From Methanobacteriota archaeon (GTDB taxonomy: Archaea > Thermoplasmatota > Poseidoniia > Poseidoniales > Thalassarchaeaceae): a stretch of 64,000 nt of DNA. The position numbers and the translations under genes are program-made. Positions 37,026 through 47,800 of the stretch are shown in pieces. Position 1 is the stretch's first letter, and each line of letters begins with the position of its first letter. Location: NCBI GenBank assembly GCA_018650285.1, contig JABIGF010000002.1, forward strand, positions 121,991-185,990, given 5' to 3'. Under the pieces are notes generated by a model. That model did no database searches and had not been told where the DNA came from. It saw nothing but the letters and a program-made list of their open reading frames with translations.

Positions 37026-37787
37026 TTAATTCAAGAATTCTCTCTGCCACGCGAATTCTTCAGTAGTCTTCGCATTTGCACCTTCCAACCAACGCTTGTG
37101 GAATGCCTTTTTCCGCCTTTCAGCAGTATCCTTGTTACCTTTGCCCGATTTTACTGCCTTCTTCATGACTTTAGAGGCGTTGCTACGTGAATCAATGTGA
37201 GATGCTGCAGTAGAAGTTTTCACTCTACCTCTTACCTTATCTGCAATCTTGATGTCTGCTTGATCACTTGCTAAAATAAGGCCAGGGCGTCGCTTTGCTT
37301 CTTTCTCGGCGGCGGCGGCGGTTGCTGCTTCTGCTGCTGCTGCTTCTGCTTCTGCCGCTTTCTTCTTGGCTACACGTGTTGCTGCTGCTTTCTTTGCAGA
37401 TGCTGCGCGTTTTGCTTTTTTCTCGGTTGCTTCTGCGGCCTCTTTCTTAGCAGCAAGAGTCGCCGCTCTTTTAGCAGCTGCAATCTTTTTCTTGGCTGCA
37501 GCCTCTGCTTCAGCCTCTGCTTTGGCCTTAGCAGCGGCGTTCTTTTTACGAGTCGCTGCTGCTTTCTTTGCGGCTGCCGCTTTTTTCTTATCTGCTTCTG
37601 CCTTTGCCTTAGCAGCGGCATTCTTTTTGCGGGTCGCTGCTGCTTTCTTTGCAGTAGCGGCCTTTTTCTTGGCTGCTGCTGCTTCTGCTTCTGCCTTTGC
37701 CTTTGCAGCAGCATTCTTCTTACGGGTCGCTGCTGCTTTCTTTGCAGCAGCAGACTTCTTTTTAGCCGGTCCCGACTTCTTCGCCAT
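37026..37787 (-). CDS. Lys/Ala-rich histone H1-like protein
   Basis: 253 residues from the ATG at 37787 (MAKKSGPAKKKSAAAKK). Residues 1-150 are almost entirely Lys, Ala, Arg and Glu in tandem repeats of the form KKAAATRKKNAAAKAKAEA, three or more copies. The C-terminal 90 residues are more complex (RPGLILASDQADIKIADKVRG ... RKKAFHKRWLEGA) and could be a folded domain. Composition matches the C-terminal tails of H1 and bacterial H1-like proteins (HupA/AlgP type), which bind DNA. Chromatin binding is inferred. The repeats occur in DNA as well (37500-37760). Confidence 0.8.
   Translation of the reverse strand: MAKKSGPAKKKSAAAKKAAATRKKNAAAKAKAEAEAAAAKKKAATAKKAAATRKKNAAAKAKAEADKKKAAAAKKAAATRKKNAAAKAKAEAEAEAAAKKKIAAAKRAATLAAKKEAAEATEKKAKRAASAKKAAATRVAKKKAAEAEAAAAEAATAAAAEKEAKRRPGLILASDQADIKIADKVRGRVKTSTAASHIDSRSNASKVMKKAVKSGKGNKDTAERRKKAFHKRWLEGANAKTTEEFAWQREFLN
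37500..37760 (-). repeat. Tandem coding repeat in the H1-like gene
   Basis: At least three imperfect copies of a unit of about 80-90 bases with a core near GGTCGCTGCTGCTTTCTTTG (plus strand) at about 37550-37575, 37630-37655 and 37724-37745. They encode the KKAAATRKKNAAAKAKAEA repeat. Confidence 0.75.
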
Positions 37788-37940
37788 GTCAAGGCTACAA
37801 GTGGGTCTTTTATTCAGTCTTACGATAGAAACCACTGCGATAAATGCTCAATTCATCCTCTTACTACCAAAGCATGGTTCCATCAAAGCGAAGCAACAAT
37901 GATGCCACTACCACTCACACCACCTAACGGAGGGGCGGCG

Positions 37941-38930
37941 ATGGAACTGAAATCGGTTATCGGAATTGATGCTACACGCAGTCACCTTTGGTGCCAAGTA
38001 AAAAGCGGAAAACCAGAAATGAAAGTTGATGGCGAAAATAGACTTCGTCATCTAAACTGGCCAGAAGGTAAAACAAAAATCTATCTTGGAGATGTCTGTG
38101 ATACTCTTTTGCGTTGTTTTGGGGCACATGAACCACCCATTCTTACCCAACCACCAGGTTTTGATCAACAAACTTGGAAGATGGTTATCAAAGATTCAAC
38201 TCTTAGAATTGAAATTATTAGCCGTTCATATTGGGGATTCGGACTTTTTGACTCCTGTTTCCTAAACGAACTTGTTATTGAAGGGCCACTTGATAGAAGA
38301 GCACGCCTAATCTTTGATTTGGTTGCTACACTAGGAAGAAATCCATGGGAGCCTACCTTTGGGATGTTTTGGAAAAGAGCTACAAAAGGTAGCAGTATGG
38401 ACCATAAAGATGCATGGGAAGGTCTTGTCAAACATGCACGTGAAGAAATGGATGAAGAAATTCACAAATACACAAATAGAGCTAACGAGTTGACAAAAAA
38501 ATTAGATGAGTTTGAAAGTGGAGATTACCATAATTGGCAACGGGAAGAGGCGGAGAAGGCTTTGACTGATGCAAACAACCAGTTAATTGTCGCTAAGAGT
38601 GCATTGCATGACAATAATGCTGCTGGATTAGAAAGAGCGCTTGCTCGAGCGGAAGCAGCATTGATTGAGGCAGACCCAACAACAGAAGTTACACGTACTG
38701 TATTTCAAGAAGCGGATGACCTACTATTGGAAGATTCATTAGATGTTGATGATGGTGTATTAGAAGAACAAATAATGATTCATGATGAATTACCTGAAGA
38801 AGTGAGTAGAATCACTCCTGATGAAATAGCAACAAAAACTGGTGATGTTTCTGCAGATGACTTGCTCAGCGGTATTGATGATGAACCCGAAGACGACATC
38901 CCATTTGTTGACCTAACCGAATCAGAATAA
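37941..38930 (+). CDS. Hypothetical protein with coiled-coil and acidic C-terminus
   Basis: 329 residues from the ATG at 37941, with GGAGGGG upstream; the frame extends to 37899. The N-terminal about 165 residues look like a compact alpha/beta domain (SVIGIDATRSHLWCQVKSG, FDQQTWKMVIKDSTLRIEI, SYWGFGLFDSCFLNELVIEG). Residues about 165-265 are helical coiled coil (ANELTKKLDEFESG). The tail is strongly acidic. I do not recognise the family, and no catalytic motif is obvious. Confidence 0.7.
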   Translation: MELKSVIGIDATRSHLWCQVKSGKPEMKVDGENRLRHLNWPEGKTKIYLGDVCDTLLRCFGAHEPPILTQPPGFDQQTWKMVIKDSTLRIEIISRSYWGFGLFDSCFLNELVIEGPLDRRARLIFDLVATLGRNPWEPTFGMFWKRATKGSSMDHKDAWEGLVKHAREEMDEEIHKYTNRANELTKKLDEFESGDYHNWQREEAEKALTDANNQLIVAKSALHDNNAAGLERALARAEAALIEADPTTEVTRTVFQEADDLLLEDSLDVDDGVLEEQIMIHDELPEEVSRITPDEIATKTGDVSADDLLSGIDDEPEDDIPFVDLTESE

Positions 38931-38963
38931 TTCTGAGATTCGAAAAACGAAGGATGACCTTAC

Positions 38964-39182
38964 TTATCCAAAGAGGTTGTCCCACATCCACATCCAGGTG
39001 TTATCCCACTGTGTTGGTTGGTTGGCTAGATAGATGCCAACTGAAAAAACAATACAAACGGTGTAAATCATACCTTTTGATATCTGCCAAGCATCCTCTG
39101 ACTCCTCGTCAAAGTAGCGAATCAAACCAGCAGCTTGCTGAATGTTTGGCCCCTTCGACTTCTTGTCCTTCTTGACTGCCAT
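38964..39182 (-). CDS. secG: Preprotein translocase subunit SecG (Sec61-beta)
   Basis: 72 residues. The cytoplasmic part KGPNIQQAAGLIRYFDEES is the archaeal Sec61-beta signature, followed by one TM helix (MIYTVCIVFSVGIYLA) and a short Trp-rich C-terminus (NTWMWMWDNLFG), longer than usual. The protein is an accessory of the SecYE channel. It is on the minus strand, convergent with the hypothetical gene at 37941-38930, and downstream of the hypothetical 39237-39662. Confidence 0.9.
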   Translation of the reverse strand: MAVKKDKKSKGPNIQQAAGLIRYFDEESEDAWQISKGMIYTVCIVFSVGIYLANQPTQWDNTWMWMWDNLFG

Positions 39183-39236
39183 GTAAAACGCCCGACCTGC
39201 CTCGCCTATTTGAACGCGACGAATCCAATATTTTCC

Positions 39237-39662
39237 TCAAGGGTCAATGGTTTCGACCAATACACAGCCATCACTGAACTCAACAATTCGTGCTGCACAA
39301 TCCATAGCCTCGTTGAGATTTTGAGTTTCAAAGAGCACCTTGCGCTTACCAGCACTGGTGTGAAGAACAACGCGGTGACTCAATTCTCTTAGTGTCTCCT
39401 CATCAACGGACTGGTAGACCCAACCCTCTTCCTCTACTTCCATTTGTGCTTCGACAGGAACTAGAGGTCCTTGCTCAACTTGACTTTCTACAGCACGTTC
39501 GTGAATTTCCTGAAATCTTGTTCTAAGTTCTTTAGTTGCTTCAAGATTAGTAGTCGTTTTCTCCGCTCTCATACGCGCCGCTTTGAACGCCTCGCGATTG
39601 GCTTTCGCTAGTGGACTAATTCTTTTCTGCCGCTTTACAGCGGGCTCGCTCTCATCTGTCAT
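39237..39662 (-). CDS. Hypothetical protein
   Basis: 141 residues from the ATG at 39662 (another at 39674). The N-terminal 60 residues are basic and helical (RQKRISPLAKANREAFKAARM). The C-terminal 60 form a small alpha/beta domain (HRVVLHTSAGKRKVLFETQ, NEAMDCAARIVEFSDGCVLVE). Not recognised. It is 54 bases upstream of secG, same strand. Confidence 0.7.
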   Translation of the reverse strand: MTDESEPAVKRQKRISPLAKANREAFKAARMRAEKTTTNLEATKELRTRFQEIHERAVESQVEQGPLVPVEAQMEVEEEGWVYQSVDEETLRELSHRVVLHTSAGKRKVLFETQNLNEAMDCAARIVEFSDGCVLVETIDP

Positions 39663-39773
39663 ATCGCATCCCATCTAGTCGTCTGCCAAAAGCAGTCAAC
39701 TAAGATGCAGGCGCACTGTCGGTGCTATAACTGTTGCATGTGAAAAGTAGTATGAAAATGCTGTTTTGATAGG

Positions 39774-41243
39774 TTAATTCTCAACACCGATTTCACTATT
39801 ATTGGCATTTTCATTTTCTGCTGATACAGACTTAGCTCCTTTCATTGAAAAAATGCAGAATACTGGAATAACTATCGTGCATGCAATTGCCAAAGGAATG
39901 CCCAAAACATCCCCTTGAAAGATGAGGCGATAGCCCCAAACACCTACAATTGTAGCAATAAAAATTGGTATTGATTCAATCATGCGATGCTGCATCAATA
40001 AGTTAGGACGCTTCTCAAAATGAGTGGCGAGTAGAAGGGCACTAGTCATCGCAATGAATAGACCAGGGACGAGTATTGCAGTCAATGGTTCGCGAATTGT
40101 TAACAGAGGTAATGAGATTGTCATCATCAAGAAAAAGCCCCACGCTTCTGGGCGTGGCCGTGAATCTAAGCCAGCCATCGGCAATAATGTGCCAAACAAG
40201 CCGGCGATCGCCAATGGAAGAATCAATGTCAATGAAAGCCAAAAAGCACTCCCCCACCCAGTGATATGAGGAAGAGGTTCAAGAAGCAAAGCACCCGATG
40301 TCCAAACTAATGCTAGTGTATATCCAAATATCCATTGCAACCCAAACCAACGGCGCCCCTTGGCAACACCTCGAATTTGGTCCACTTTGTCTAACAAGGT
40401 CAAAAACAAAGGCCAACCCAATAATAGCAAAAACAAAGCGGCTGTGAAAGAAAGATTCACTAATTCACCCATCGCAATCAGTTCAGAGAATTGTTCTATT
40501 TGGTGTGATGAGGCACTGTCCATGGAGAGGAAAAATAGTGAAACAATTACTATTATTCCATAAACTATGAAACTGTCACCTTTTTGACTTTCACCAAATT
40601 GTGAAAAACGTGCGATTGAATATGACCACAAAGCAAGAAAGATTCCTGTGAAAATTAAAGAGATACTTATCACCAACGGCGACACATCTGAGCCGATAAA
40701 AGTTAGAGGTTCAGAATAGACTGCAAAGGCGTCAGATGGAATAAAACCAATCAATATCAATACCCAAAGGAGTCCTTGCCAACGCAATAATCTGGCTCTT
40801 AAATTCGCTTCTTTCCCTTCATCAAACAAAGAATAACTTGTCCCAAATTGCTCTTTGACAATAACTACTGCACTGAAGGAAATTGGGATTATTAGCCATG
40901 GGGAGCCATTTGTGAATACTGGACCTAATACCAAATCCATCACGCCATTAGAATCACTGAGACCAAAATTTGCAACATGCTCGTAAGTCAGATTATTGCT
41001 AAAATGTGCTCTGGCTAAATCTAGTAAAATAATCATCATTAATACAAAGGGAAGGGATGTTAGACTACGGTCTAAGTTGCGATGTAATTGCAAATTATTT
41101 GGATACTTTTTGGCAAGTTCAGGTAGCCACCACGGGGCAGACCATTGGATAAATGACCAAAGCAAAATTATGGTCAACAAGGTAGCAGGCAGGCTGAACG
41201 CATCACCTCCACCTACCGCCATACCGATACCGACTACCGACAT
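39774..41243 (-). CDS. Polytopic membrane protein (about 13 TM)
   Basis: 489 residues with about thirteen hydrophobic segments, from FSLPATLLTIILLWSFIQW to GIPLAIACTIVIPVFCIF. Loops are short and few charged residues lie in the membrane, so it could be a transporter or a membrane-embedded enzyme. No family motif was recognised. It is divergent from the methyltransferase gene with 69 bases between starts. Confidence 0.72.
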   Translation of the reverse strand: MSVVGIGMAVGGGDAFSLPATLLTIILLWSFIQWSAPWWLPELAKKYPNNLQLHRNLDRSLTSLPFVLMMIILLDLARAHFSNNLTYEHVANFGLSDSNGVMDLVLGPVFTNGSPWLIIPISFSAVVIVKEQFGTSYSLFDEGKEANLRARLLRWQGLLWVLILIGFIPSDAFAVYSEPLTFIGSDVSPLVISISLIFTGIFLALWSYSIARFSQFGESQKGDSFIVYGIIVIVSLFFLSMDSASSHQIEQFSELIAMGELVNLSFTAALFLLLLGWPLFLTLLDKVDQIRGVAKGRRWFGLQWIFGYTLALVWTSGALLLEPLPHITGWGSAFWLSLTLILPLAIAGLFGTLLPMAGLDSRPRPEAWGFFLMMTISLPLLTIREPLTAILVPGLFIAMTSALLLATHFEKRPNLLMQHRMIESIPIFIATIVGVWGYRLIFQGDVLGIPLAIACTIVIPVFCIFSMKGAKSVSAENENANNSEIGVEN

Positions 41244-41312
41244 GGCTCATTGGGTTAGCGCTAACCGTCTACCATCACAACCCTTGAGGGGAAGAGGCTA
41301 ACACGGCGGCTT

Positions 41313-42983
41313 GTGGGCGATGTACAGGAATGGCCTGATGCTGGCCAAACTGCTCTTTGGCAGGCGGTTCAAGCGTGGCGCGATGACCCCGAACCTTGGT
41401 TAGTTGCTGCTCATCCACGACTGAATGAAACATTGCGTGTAAATCCTTTACGCGATGACCAAACATGGACTGAAGAGATTGTTCGCTCTCTAGGTGGGAC
41501 ACCGATAAAGTGGCTTCCCGAAGGCGGAGGTGGCCAAGGATGGGAGATGCCGTGGGCACGTGGCAAGTGGCCCAATGACGATGCCAAACTTTTACTCCGT
41601 GCACTACATGATTCCGGACGAATTACTCGACAAGAAGCGGTTAGTATGATTCCTGTAAAATTGCTTGACTGTACGGCTGGCCAGAATATTTTGGATATGT
41701 GTGCAGCCCCAGGAAGTAAGTCAACTCAACTGTGTGAAGCTGTTGATGATGATGGAGTAGTGGTTGCCAACGAATCAAATCCCGGTAGAGCAAATCTCCT
41801 CGTATCAAATTCAAAGCGAGTTGGATTAACCTCAATGATTGTCATACGTCATGACGGTAGACATCTACCTCGTTGTCCAAACCCTGGATATGATCGCATT
41901 TTGGTTGACGCCCCATGTACTGGTAGCGGGACAACAAGAAAAAATCCTGAGATTTGGCGTAATTGGACCGAGCGAGCAGGCCGGAAATTGAATCCGTTAC
42001 AGGTCGCTCTAGTTCGCAAAGGTGCGATGTTGTTAGCACCAGGAGGACGCATGGTCTACTCTACCTGTTCAATGGACCCTGTAGAAAATGAAGCGGTTGT
42101 CGCTGAAATCCTAAGGACTTGTGATTGGCTACAATTAGTTGAAACTGAAATTGAAGAAAAATGTCCAAGCCTTATTGCACGACCAGGAATGGTTGAGTGG
42201 CCAATACTCAGTGAACTAGAAAACCTCACAGAAGATGAAATTGTCACCATTAGTTCACCCAATGAAAAAGAAATTGTTGAGGCATTACCACTATGCCGGC
42301 GTATTTGGAGCGATGAAAGCAACGCCGGAGGGTTCTTTGTTGCCGCTTTCAAACATATTCAAGACGATGAGGTTGCTGCAGCATTAATGCCTGCTAGTGA
42401 AATGGCAGAAAAACAAATTCGCCAACCACCTAACCCTACAAAAAATGACGAAATACCTGTTTCATCAGAATTACTAGACATAATCAAAGATAAATGGGGC
42501 GCTGAATATTCAAGATTATTTAGGCGAGGAAGCAAAGTTTACACAGCCAGTAATTCGATTCACGACTGGTTTTTTGCCAGCGAAAGAATGCTTCGACGTG
42601 GCGGTAGATTACCCGGTAGTCATTGGCATCCATTTCAAGTCATTCAGGCGGGACTACCAACTTGGGAATTGCGAAAAGGAGTGCTGCAAAGACCCACCTC
42701 AAAAGGCATACATATTACAGCCCCAAAATGTAATGTGAGAGTCCATGAAATTGGGGTTGAATTATTGACTGAAATATTAGTTAAAGGTGGGCCTGAAATA
42801 GCCCGCGCTGCGGAAGACATTGCAGGCCTTGAAAACGAAACATCTGGAGGCATCATATTACGACATTCTGATGAAGATGGCACTTGGTGGTTACCAGCAT
42901 GGATTGGTGGCAAATTGACACTAATGATTCCAGATTGCGAAAGGACACTGCTCTCCTATAAACTAGGTTTGGGGGTGGCTTAA
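41313..42983 (+). CDS. NSUN/Trm4-type RNA cytosine-C5 methyltransferase
   Basis: 556 residues from a GTG at 41313. SAM-binding motif LDMCAAPGSKSTQL, then ANESNPGRANLLVSNSKRVG, DAPCTGSGT with Cys202, and YSTCSMDPVENEAVV with Cys252. The two cysteines are the catalytic pair of NOL1/NOP2/Sun enzymes. The spacing and AAPGSK wording resemble NSUN2/Trm4, which modify tRNA. After about residue 330 there is an additional about 200-residue region, possibly PUA-like, for RNA binding. Its stop overlaps the next gene's start (TAATG). Confidence 0.92.
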   Translation: MGDVQEWPDAGQTALWQAVQAWRDDPEPWLVAAHPRLNETLRVNPLRDDQTWTEEIVRSLGGTPIKWLPEGGGGQGWEMPWARGKWPNDDAKLLLRALHDSGRITRQEAVSMIPVKLLDCTAGQNILDMCAAPGSKSTQLCEAVDDDGVVVANESNPGRANLLVSNSKRVGLTSMIVIRHDGRHLPRCPNPGYDRILVDAPCTGSGTTRKNPEIWRNWTERAGRKLNPLQVALVRKGAMLLAPGGRMVYSTCSMDPVENEAVVAEILRTCDWLQLVETEIEEKCPSLIARPGMVEWPILSELENLTEDEIVTISSPNEKEIVEALPLCRRIWSDESNAGGFFVAAFKHIQDDEVAAALMPASEMAEKQIRQPPNPTKNDEIPVSSELLDIIKDKWGAEYSRLFRRGSKVYTASNSIHDWFFASERMLRRGGRLPGSHWHPFQVIQAGLPTWELRKGVLQRPTSKGIHITAPKCNVRVHEIGVELLTEILVKGGPEIARAAEDIAGLENETSGGIILRHSDEDGTWWLPAWIGGKLTLMIPDCERTLLSYKLGLGVA

Positions 42984-44128
42984 TGAAGAATAATTCAAGT
43001 ACTGTAATTAGCATCTTTTTCCTATTAATGTCAATGTCTCTAATGTTAGCTCCATCAACAGAAATTATTGATGTTTCTAGCGGGGAAAATAGCCAATCAA
43101 CAATAAAAATTTGGGAAACTTTCAGTGATGAAAATTTATGTGTAAATAATGCGGAAAATGTGCCACGAAATGAGGGTGATATTTTACTCAATTGGGTGCA
43201 TGGAAATGGAAGTAGTTTAGCAGGACAACAACGAGCCGCTGCGCTTGATGCTAGCCCCTGTTCTTCTTGGCTAAATGGAGGAGGCCTAGAGAATACAAGT
43301 GATGTAAATGTGCTAGCAGAACTTTCTCTAAATGTGCTTATTGTTGGTCTTGATGTCGCTGAAAATAACCAAGCAGAGGAAAATGACGATTTCAATTCTG
43401 GTTTGTTGCTCCAAGCAACAATTTTGCCACATGAAAATTTATCAGATACACTTAATTTAAGGTGGTATATTACTGTTGACAACTCGCCATTAGGAGAATC
43501 TACAGCCTCTGATGTGGTCCTTCATTACGGCTGGTCAACAACATTTCATCATGATGCTGGAAACAGCACAAATTGGACTCAGCAAATTTCAGCAGAAAGG
43601 CTTGCAGAAGATGGGATTCCTTTCACAGCAGATGATATCTGGCGACTAGAAGTAACGTTGATGTTGGTTGATGATCTAAATAATTCAATCAACGCTGCTG
43701 ATACAATTCAACTAAACTCCCCAAAACTAACCCCTGCATTTGGGGGAATGGTACCCACGCTCCTAGTGGTGGTGGGAGTTATTGTTGGACTTCTAGTGAT
43801 GGTGCGCCAAGATTATCGTCGTGAAGTTGGACTGCCCCGCCTTCGCGGTACAATGCGCAAAGACAACAAGGGATGGACTGCAGATGTTGAAATCACTGCT
43901 GGAATATTTGATGTAACACTCAAAGGAGCACTCGCTAGTTCACCGTGGAAAATTTCTCGGGCCCCTTCACAACAGTTAGTTACGGCTGGTACAAATAGAA
44001 GTTTTTCTGTCAAATTGAAAACTTCTGATGAAGAGAGTTACGAAGCGGTTACCCATTGGGAAATTGATGTTGACGAGTTAGGTGGGTGGGTATTAGACCT
44101 AAAATTATCAATACCACATAATAAATGA
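42983..44128 (+). CDS. Single-TM surface protein
   Basis: 381 residues. N-terminal signal peptide (TVISIFFLLMSMSLMLA), a mostly beta extracellular part to about 250, one TM helix near 253-275 (MVPTLLVVVGVIVGLLVMV), and a cytoplasmic domain of about 100 residues with beta-strand pattern (WTADVEITAGIFDVTLKG). It overlaps the methyltransferase by one base, which suggests co-transcription. Not recognised. Confidence 0.75.
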   Translation: MKNNSSTVISIFFLLMSMSLMLAPSTEIIDVSSGENSQSTIKIWETFSDENLCVNNAENVPRNEGDILLNWVHGNGSSLAGQQRAAALDASPCSSWLNGGGLENTSDVNVLAELSLNVLIVGLDVAENNQAEENDDFNSGLLLQATILPHENLSDTLNLRWYITVDNSPLGESTASDVVLHYGWSTTFHHDAGNSTNWTQQISAERLAEDGIPFTADDIWRLEVTLMLVDDLNNSINAADTIQLNSPKLTPAFGGMVPTLLVVVGVIVGLLVMVRQDYRREVGLPRLRGTMRKDNKGWTADVEITAGIFDVTLKGALASSPWKISRAPSQQLVTAGTNRSFSVKLKTSDEESYEAVTHWEIDVDELGGWVLDLKLSIPHNK

Positions 44129-44251
44129 ACGCATGTTGTTAGAATCTTTGATTCTTAATATTGAGATGTTCATCTGTGCAATTATCCCCGGCGATAGTCG
44201 CACAACGTTCAAATGCCTTCGTCAATGCGGACACGCTCCGGATGTGGTAAA

Positions 44252-44707
44252 ATGGAGCTAGATGATACTGACAGAAAACTGATTAAAGCACTTCAAGAAG
44301 ATGGACGATATTCAATGAGAGCGCTCTCAGATATGGTGGGAGTTGCCCTAGGAACCGTCTCAAACAGGCTAACAAAACTTGAGGATAGTGGAGTCATTAC
44401 CGGATACACAGTTGAAATCGATGCTGACAAAGTTGGTTGGGAAATGACTGTAGTTGTTGGTCTACGAATTGTCAAGGGTGAATTACTTCCAGTCCAGCGT
44501 AAAATTGCTGCGGATGGTCGAGTGTTTGCAGTCTACGATGTAACTGGTGAAATGGATAGTTTGGTTTTTGCACGTGTAAAAGATAGAGATGATTTAGACA
44601 ACTTCACAAAAACCGTTCTTTCAACAGAAGGGGTTGAGCGTTCAGAAACGATGGTCGTACTCAACACTGTCAAAGAGAGTGGCGTTAGCCTACCAAATGA
44701 TGACTAA
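44252..44707 (+). CDS. Lrp/AsnC-family transcriptional regulator
   Basis: 151 residues from the ATG at 44252 (MELDDTDRKLIKALQEDGR); the frame extends to 44213. Helix-turn-helix MRALSDMVGVALGTVSNRLTK with LEDSGVITGYTVEID, then a RAM-type alpha/beta domain (MTVVVGLRIVKGEL ... GEMDSLVFARVKDRDDL ... LSTEGVERSETMVVL). Such proteins sense amino acids and regulate metabolic genes. It stands alone; its targets are unknown. Confidence 0.93.
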   Translation: MELDDTDRKLIKALQEDGRYSMRALSDMVGVALGTVSNRLTKLEDSGVITGYTVEIDADKVGWEMTVVVGLRIVKGELLPVQRKIAADGRVFAVYDVTGEMDSLVFARVKDRDDLDNFTKTVLSTEGVERSETMVVLNTVKESGVSLPNDD

Positions 44708-44849
44708 TTCATTCCATTATCAGTAATTAATACAGTCACAAATATTAGCAAAATTTGCTTACTTCTCGTTTCTGGCAAAACTGTGATTTTTTGACATTTC
44801 ATAGGGTTACCTCGCGCATCTTCAAGAACGGTCGCTCGACGGTAGTCAT

Positions 44850-47800
44850 TTGTTGAGCGAACTCAGAGAGACCAAACTTGATGCCACCGGCGATGTTCTA
44901 AGCCGAGAGGATTGGGGTTTGATTCGAAGAGATTTGGATATTAGATTTCCACCAACCGACTATTGTCCATTGTTAAATTTTGGTCGATGGCAAGACCAGC
45001 CGCACCAGCACCTGCCAGCTGCAAGGCTGGCATCATCTCATTGGAATGGATTACTCATCGCTGATGAAGTTGGACTAGGAAAGACAATTTCAGCACTCCA
45101 TGTTTTGCGCAGGTTACATGCTATTGGAGAGAAAGGAGGAGCGCTCATTATTTGTCCTGGCGGATTAAGGATAAAATGGATTCAAGAGATGTTCCACCGA
45201 TGTGACCTTGATGGATTTGAAGCAAATAGTGGTGACAAACTGAAACAAGGTTTGGAAAGAATTCGACAGGGTGAATCGCTCGTAATCGTCACTAGTCACG
45301 GGATTTTTCGACAATCCAAGTTACTACGTGATTTGATGGAAGAGGGAATTCCTGAATTATTGATGACAATAGTTGACGAAGCACATCATTGTCGCAATCC
45401 ACGAAGCAGGCTCCATGATGCAATTCAGTTGCTTACTCTGCATTCACGACAAACTCTCTTTTTGACAGCAACGCCTGTCAATCTCTCAAATGAAGAATTG
45501 TGGGTTCAACTATCTTTGCTAGCACCTGACAGGTGGCCTGATTTCAACTCATTTCAAAGAACCATGAGGCCAATGCAAATGCTCAACACTGCACTTGACG
45601 CTACAGCAAAAATAGTACCCGACCTTGAAGCGGCACGCAGTGCCCTTCAAGTCTTACATATAACACCAGGATTTACTGGTGACCCTCGCCTTCAATTAGC
45701 AATAGAAATCTGTTCAGACCCGTTGGGTTGGCGTGGGAACAATCTACAAAATAATCGCTTAAAAGTTGCTGACCTCATTCGTCAATTAAGGCCACTCAAC
45801 GAGTTAATTGTTAGAACAAGAAGAAGAGACCTTGACCTTAATCTTGCAAAACGTGATGCAATTACACTAGACGTGTCTCTTACTGATGAAGAGTGGAGAC
45901 TATACGAAGCCGCGAGGCGCTGGACATGGCGATTGATGCAATTACGAAACCCTGATTCCGACCGTTTTGATTGGGCACTAGTAGTTCCCGAAAGAATGGC
46001 CAGTAGTTGCCTGCCAGCATTCGCAAGACATGTCAGAACTCAACTGAAAGAAACTGCGCGGAATGCTTTTGATTTTGATACCGAAGGAGAAGAGGACGCC
46101 GATGATGTCACCCTCAAAGAAGCAGAACACCGATTGTTGCGACGATTTGGTGACTTAGACGAACTGATAGATTCGGCGGAAGCACTCGGCGACAGAGATT
46201 CAAAATTTGAAGCGATGAAGATCTGGATGCTCAACTCACTAGCAGAAGACCATGATGGAGGTATTCTTCTTTTCAGCCATTTCCGCGGAACACTCGCCTA
46301 CTTAGACCGAAGATTAACCGAAGAGGGAGTGAATTGTCGAGTACTAAGTGGTCAAACACCGATGCTTGAAAGAGAGAATCTCAGGAATATGTTTGCACAG
46401 GGTGAAATTGATGTATTACTGTCAAGCGAAGTTGGAAGTGAAGGTTTAGACCAGCAACACTGCCATCGTCTAGTCAATTACGACCTGCCTTGGAACCCTA
46501 TGCGTATTGAGCAGCGAATCGGGCGTCTAGACCGATTCGGTCAAGAAGCAGAGATAATTACAATTCTCAACATTGCTGTTGAAGGTACAATTGATGCTGC
46601 AATATTGGGTAGGTTGTTTCACCGAATAAGGCTCTTTGAAGACTCAATTGGCATGCTTGACCCGCTTCTTGGAAAAGCAATGAGGCTTGTGGCTCGAACG
46701 GAACTAACCAATCCTAGAGCAAAACGACTCGGTGAAAGTGGATTCACTCTTGTAAACGCAGAAGATGCTGGACCAGCAGAGACCGGAAAGGAAAATCTTG
46801 ACACGCTTCTTGAAAAGAGGGAGAGATGGCTAACAGAAAGAGCGGTTGAAGAAAGAGAATGGTTAGGCAATGACCCTGGTATCCGTCAACTTAGAGAAGA
46901 TGCGATTAACATGGAACTCGGAATTAATTCCGACGAACTAATCGCTTGGGTGATAATGAGATTGAAGATACATGATGAAAATTCAAGAGTGCACAAAATT
47001 GGTGACCACTGGCACCTCATTCTCACCGATAATAGTGTAGAACAATTAGCTCATCTATGCCAAGACCGCACTAGGCCAGATTGGTTAACTAGTAGATGGG
47101 AGGAGAAAATTACGAAACTTGCTGATTCTGCATCGCCACATATTATTCCAGTCACCATAAGTCGTGAAGAAGCAAGAGAAGATAGTGAATTTGTTCACCT
47201 CGCTCCATGGCACCCGATAATCCAATGGCTGCGTCAACCAGTAAACGGAGAAGTGGATGAAGGAGCAACAATGCTTGGTTGGCGTAGCGCTGGTAAACAA
47301 CCAGTTAGACAATTCATTGCAGAACGACCAATTAATTGGGAGGGGGTAGGACAATATCTTATCTGCCTAGATTGGACTGTTGCCGGATTATCTCGGCATT
47401 CAGTACGAAGATGGTTAGTTCTTGATGCAAATGGATTCCCATTACCTGAACAACCTTTGTATCCATGGAAAGAATTGAATCAACTTATTGAAACTGATTT
47501 GGGTGAAAATGATGATGATATTATTGAAAGTGCTTTAGACAAAATTCACGGCTGGCTCTTAGAAGATGAAAGAGCAAGGCTAGCCCCTCTTTTAGATGAA
47601 TTGCGCCACAATGTTCAACGCTCTTGGATGCAAAGAATTGACCGTGAACGTGAACAAATTATTGCAGCAACATATCGAGAACAGCACGGTGGGAATCCAG
47701 TAGATATCCGCTGGCGAAGAATGAAACAAGGGTTGATTGCAAGATTAACTACAGAATTAGATGAACGAATTTTGCATCTTGAAAAGATACGAGAGGGCGT

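Noticed and set aside
37366-37902. Long plus-strand reading frame of Ala/Phe-rich sequence opposite the H1-like gene
   Set aside because: It is the complement of Lys/Ala-rich repeats; its repetitive AAAFFA composition is an artefact of the antisense strand.
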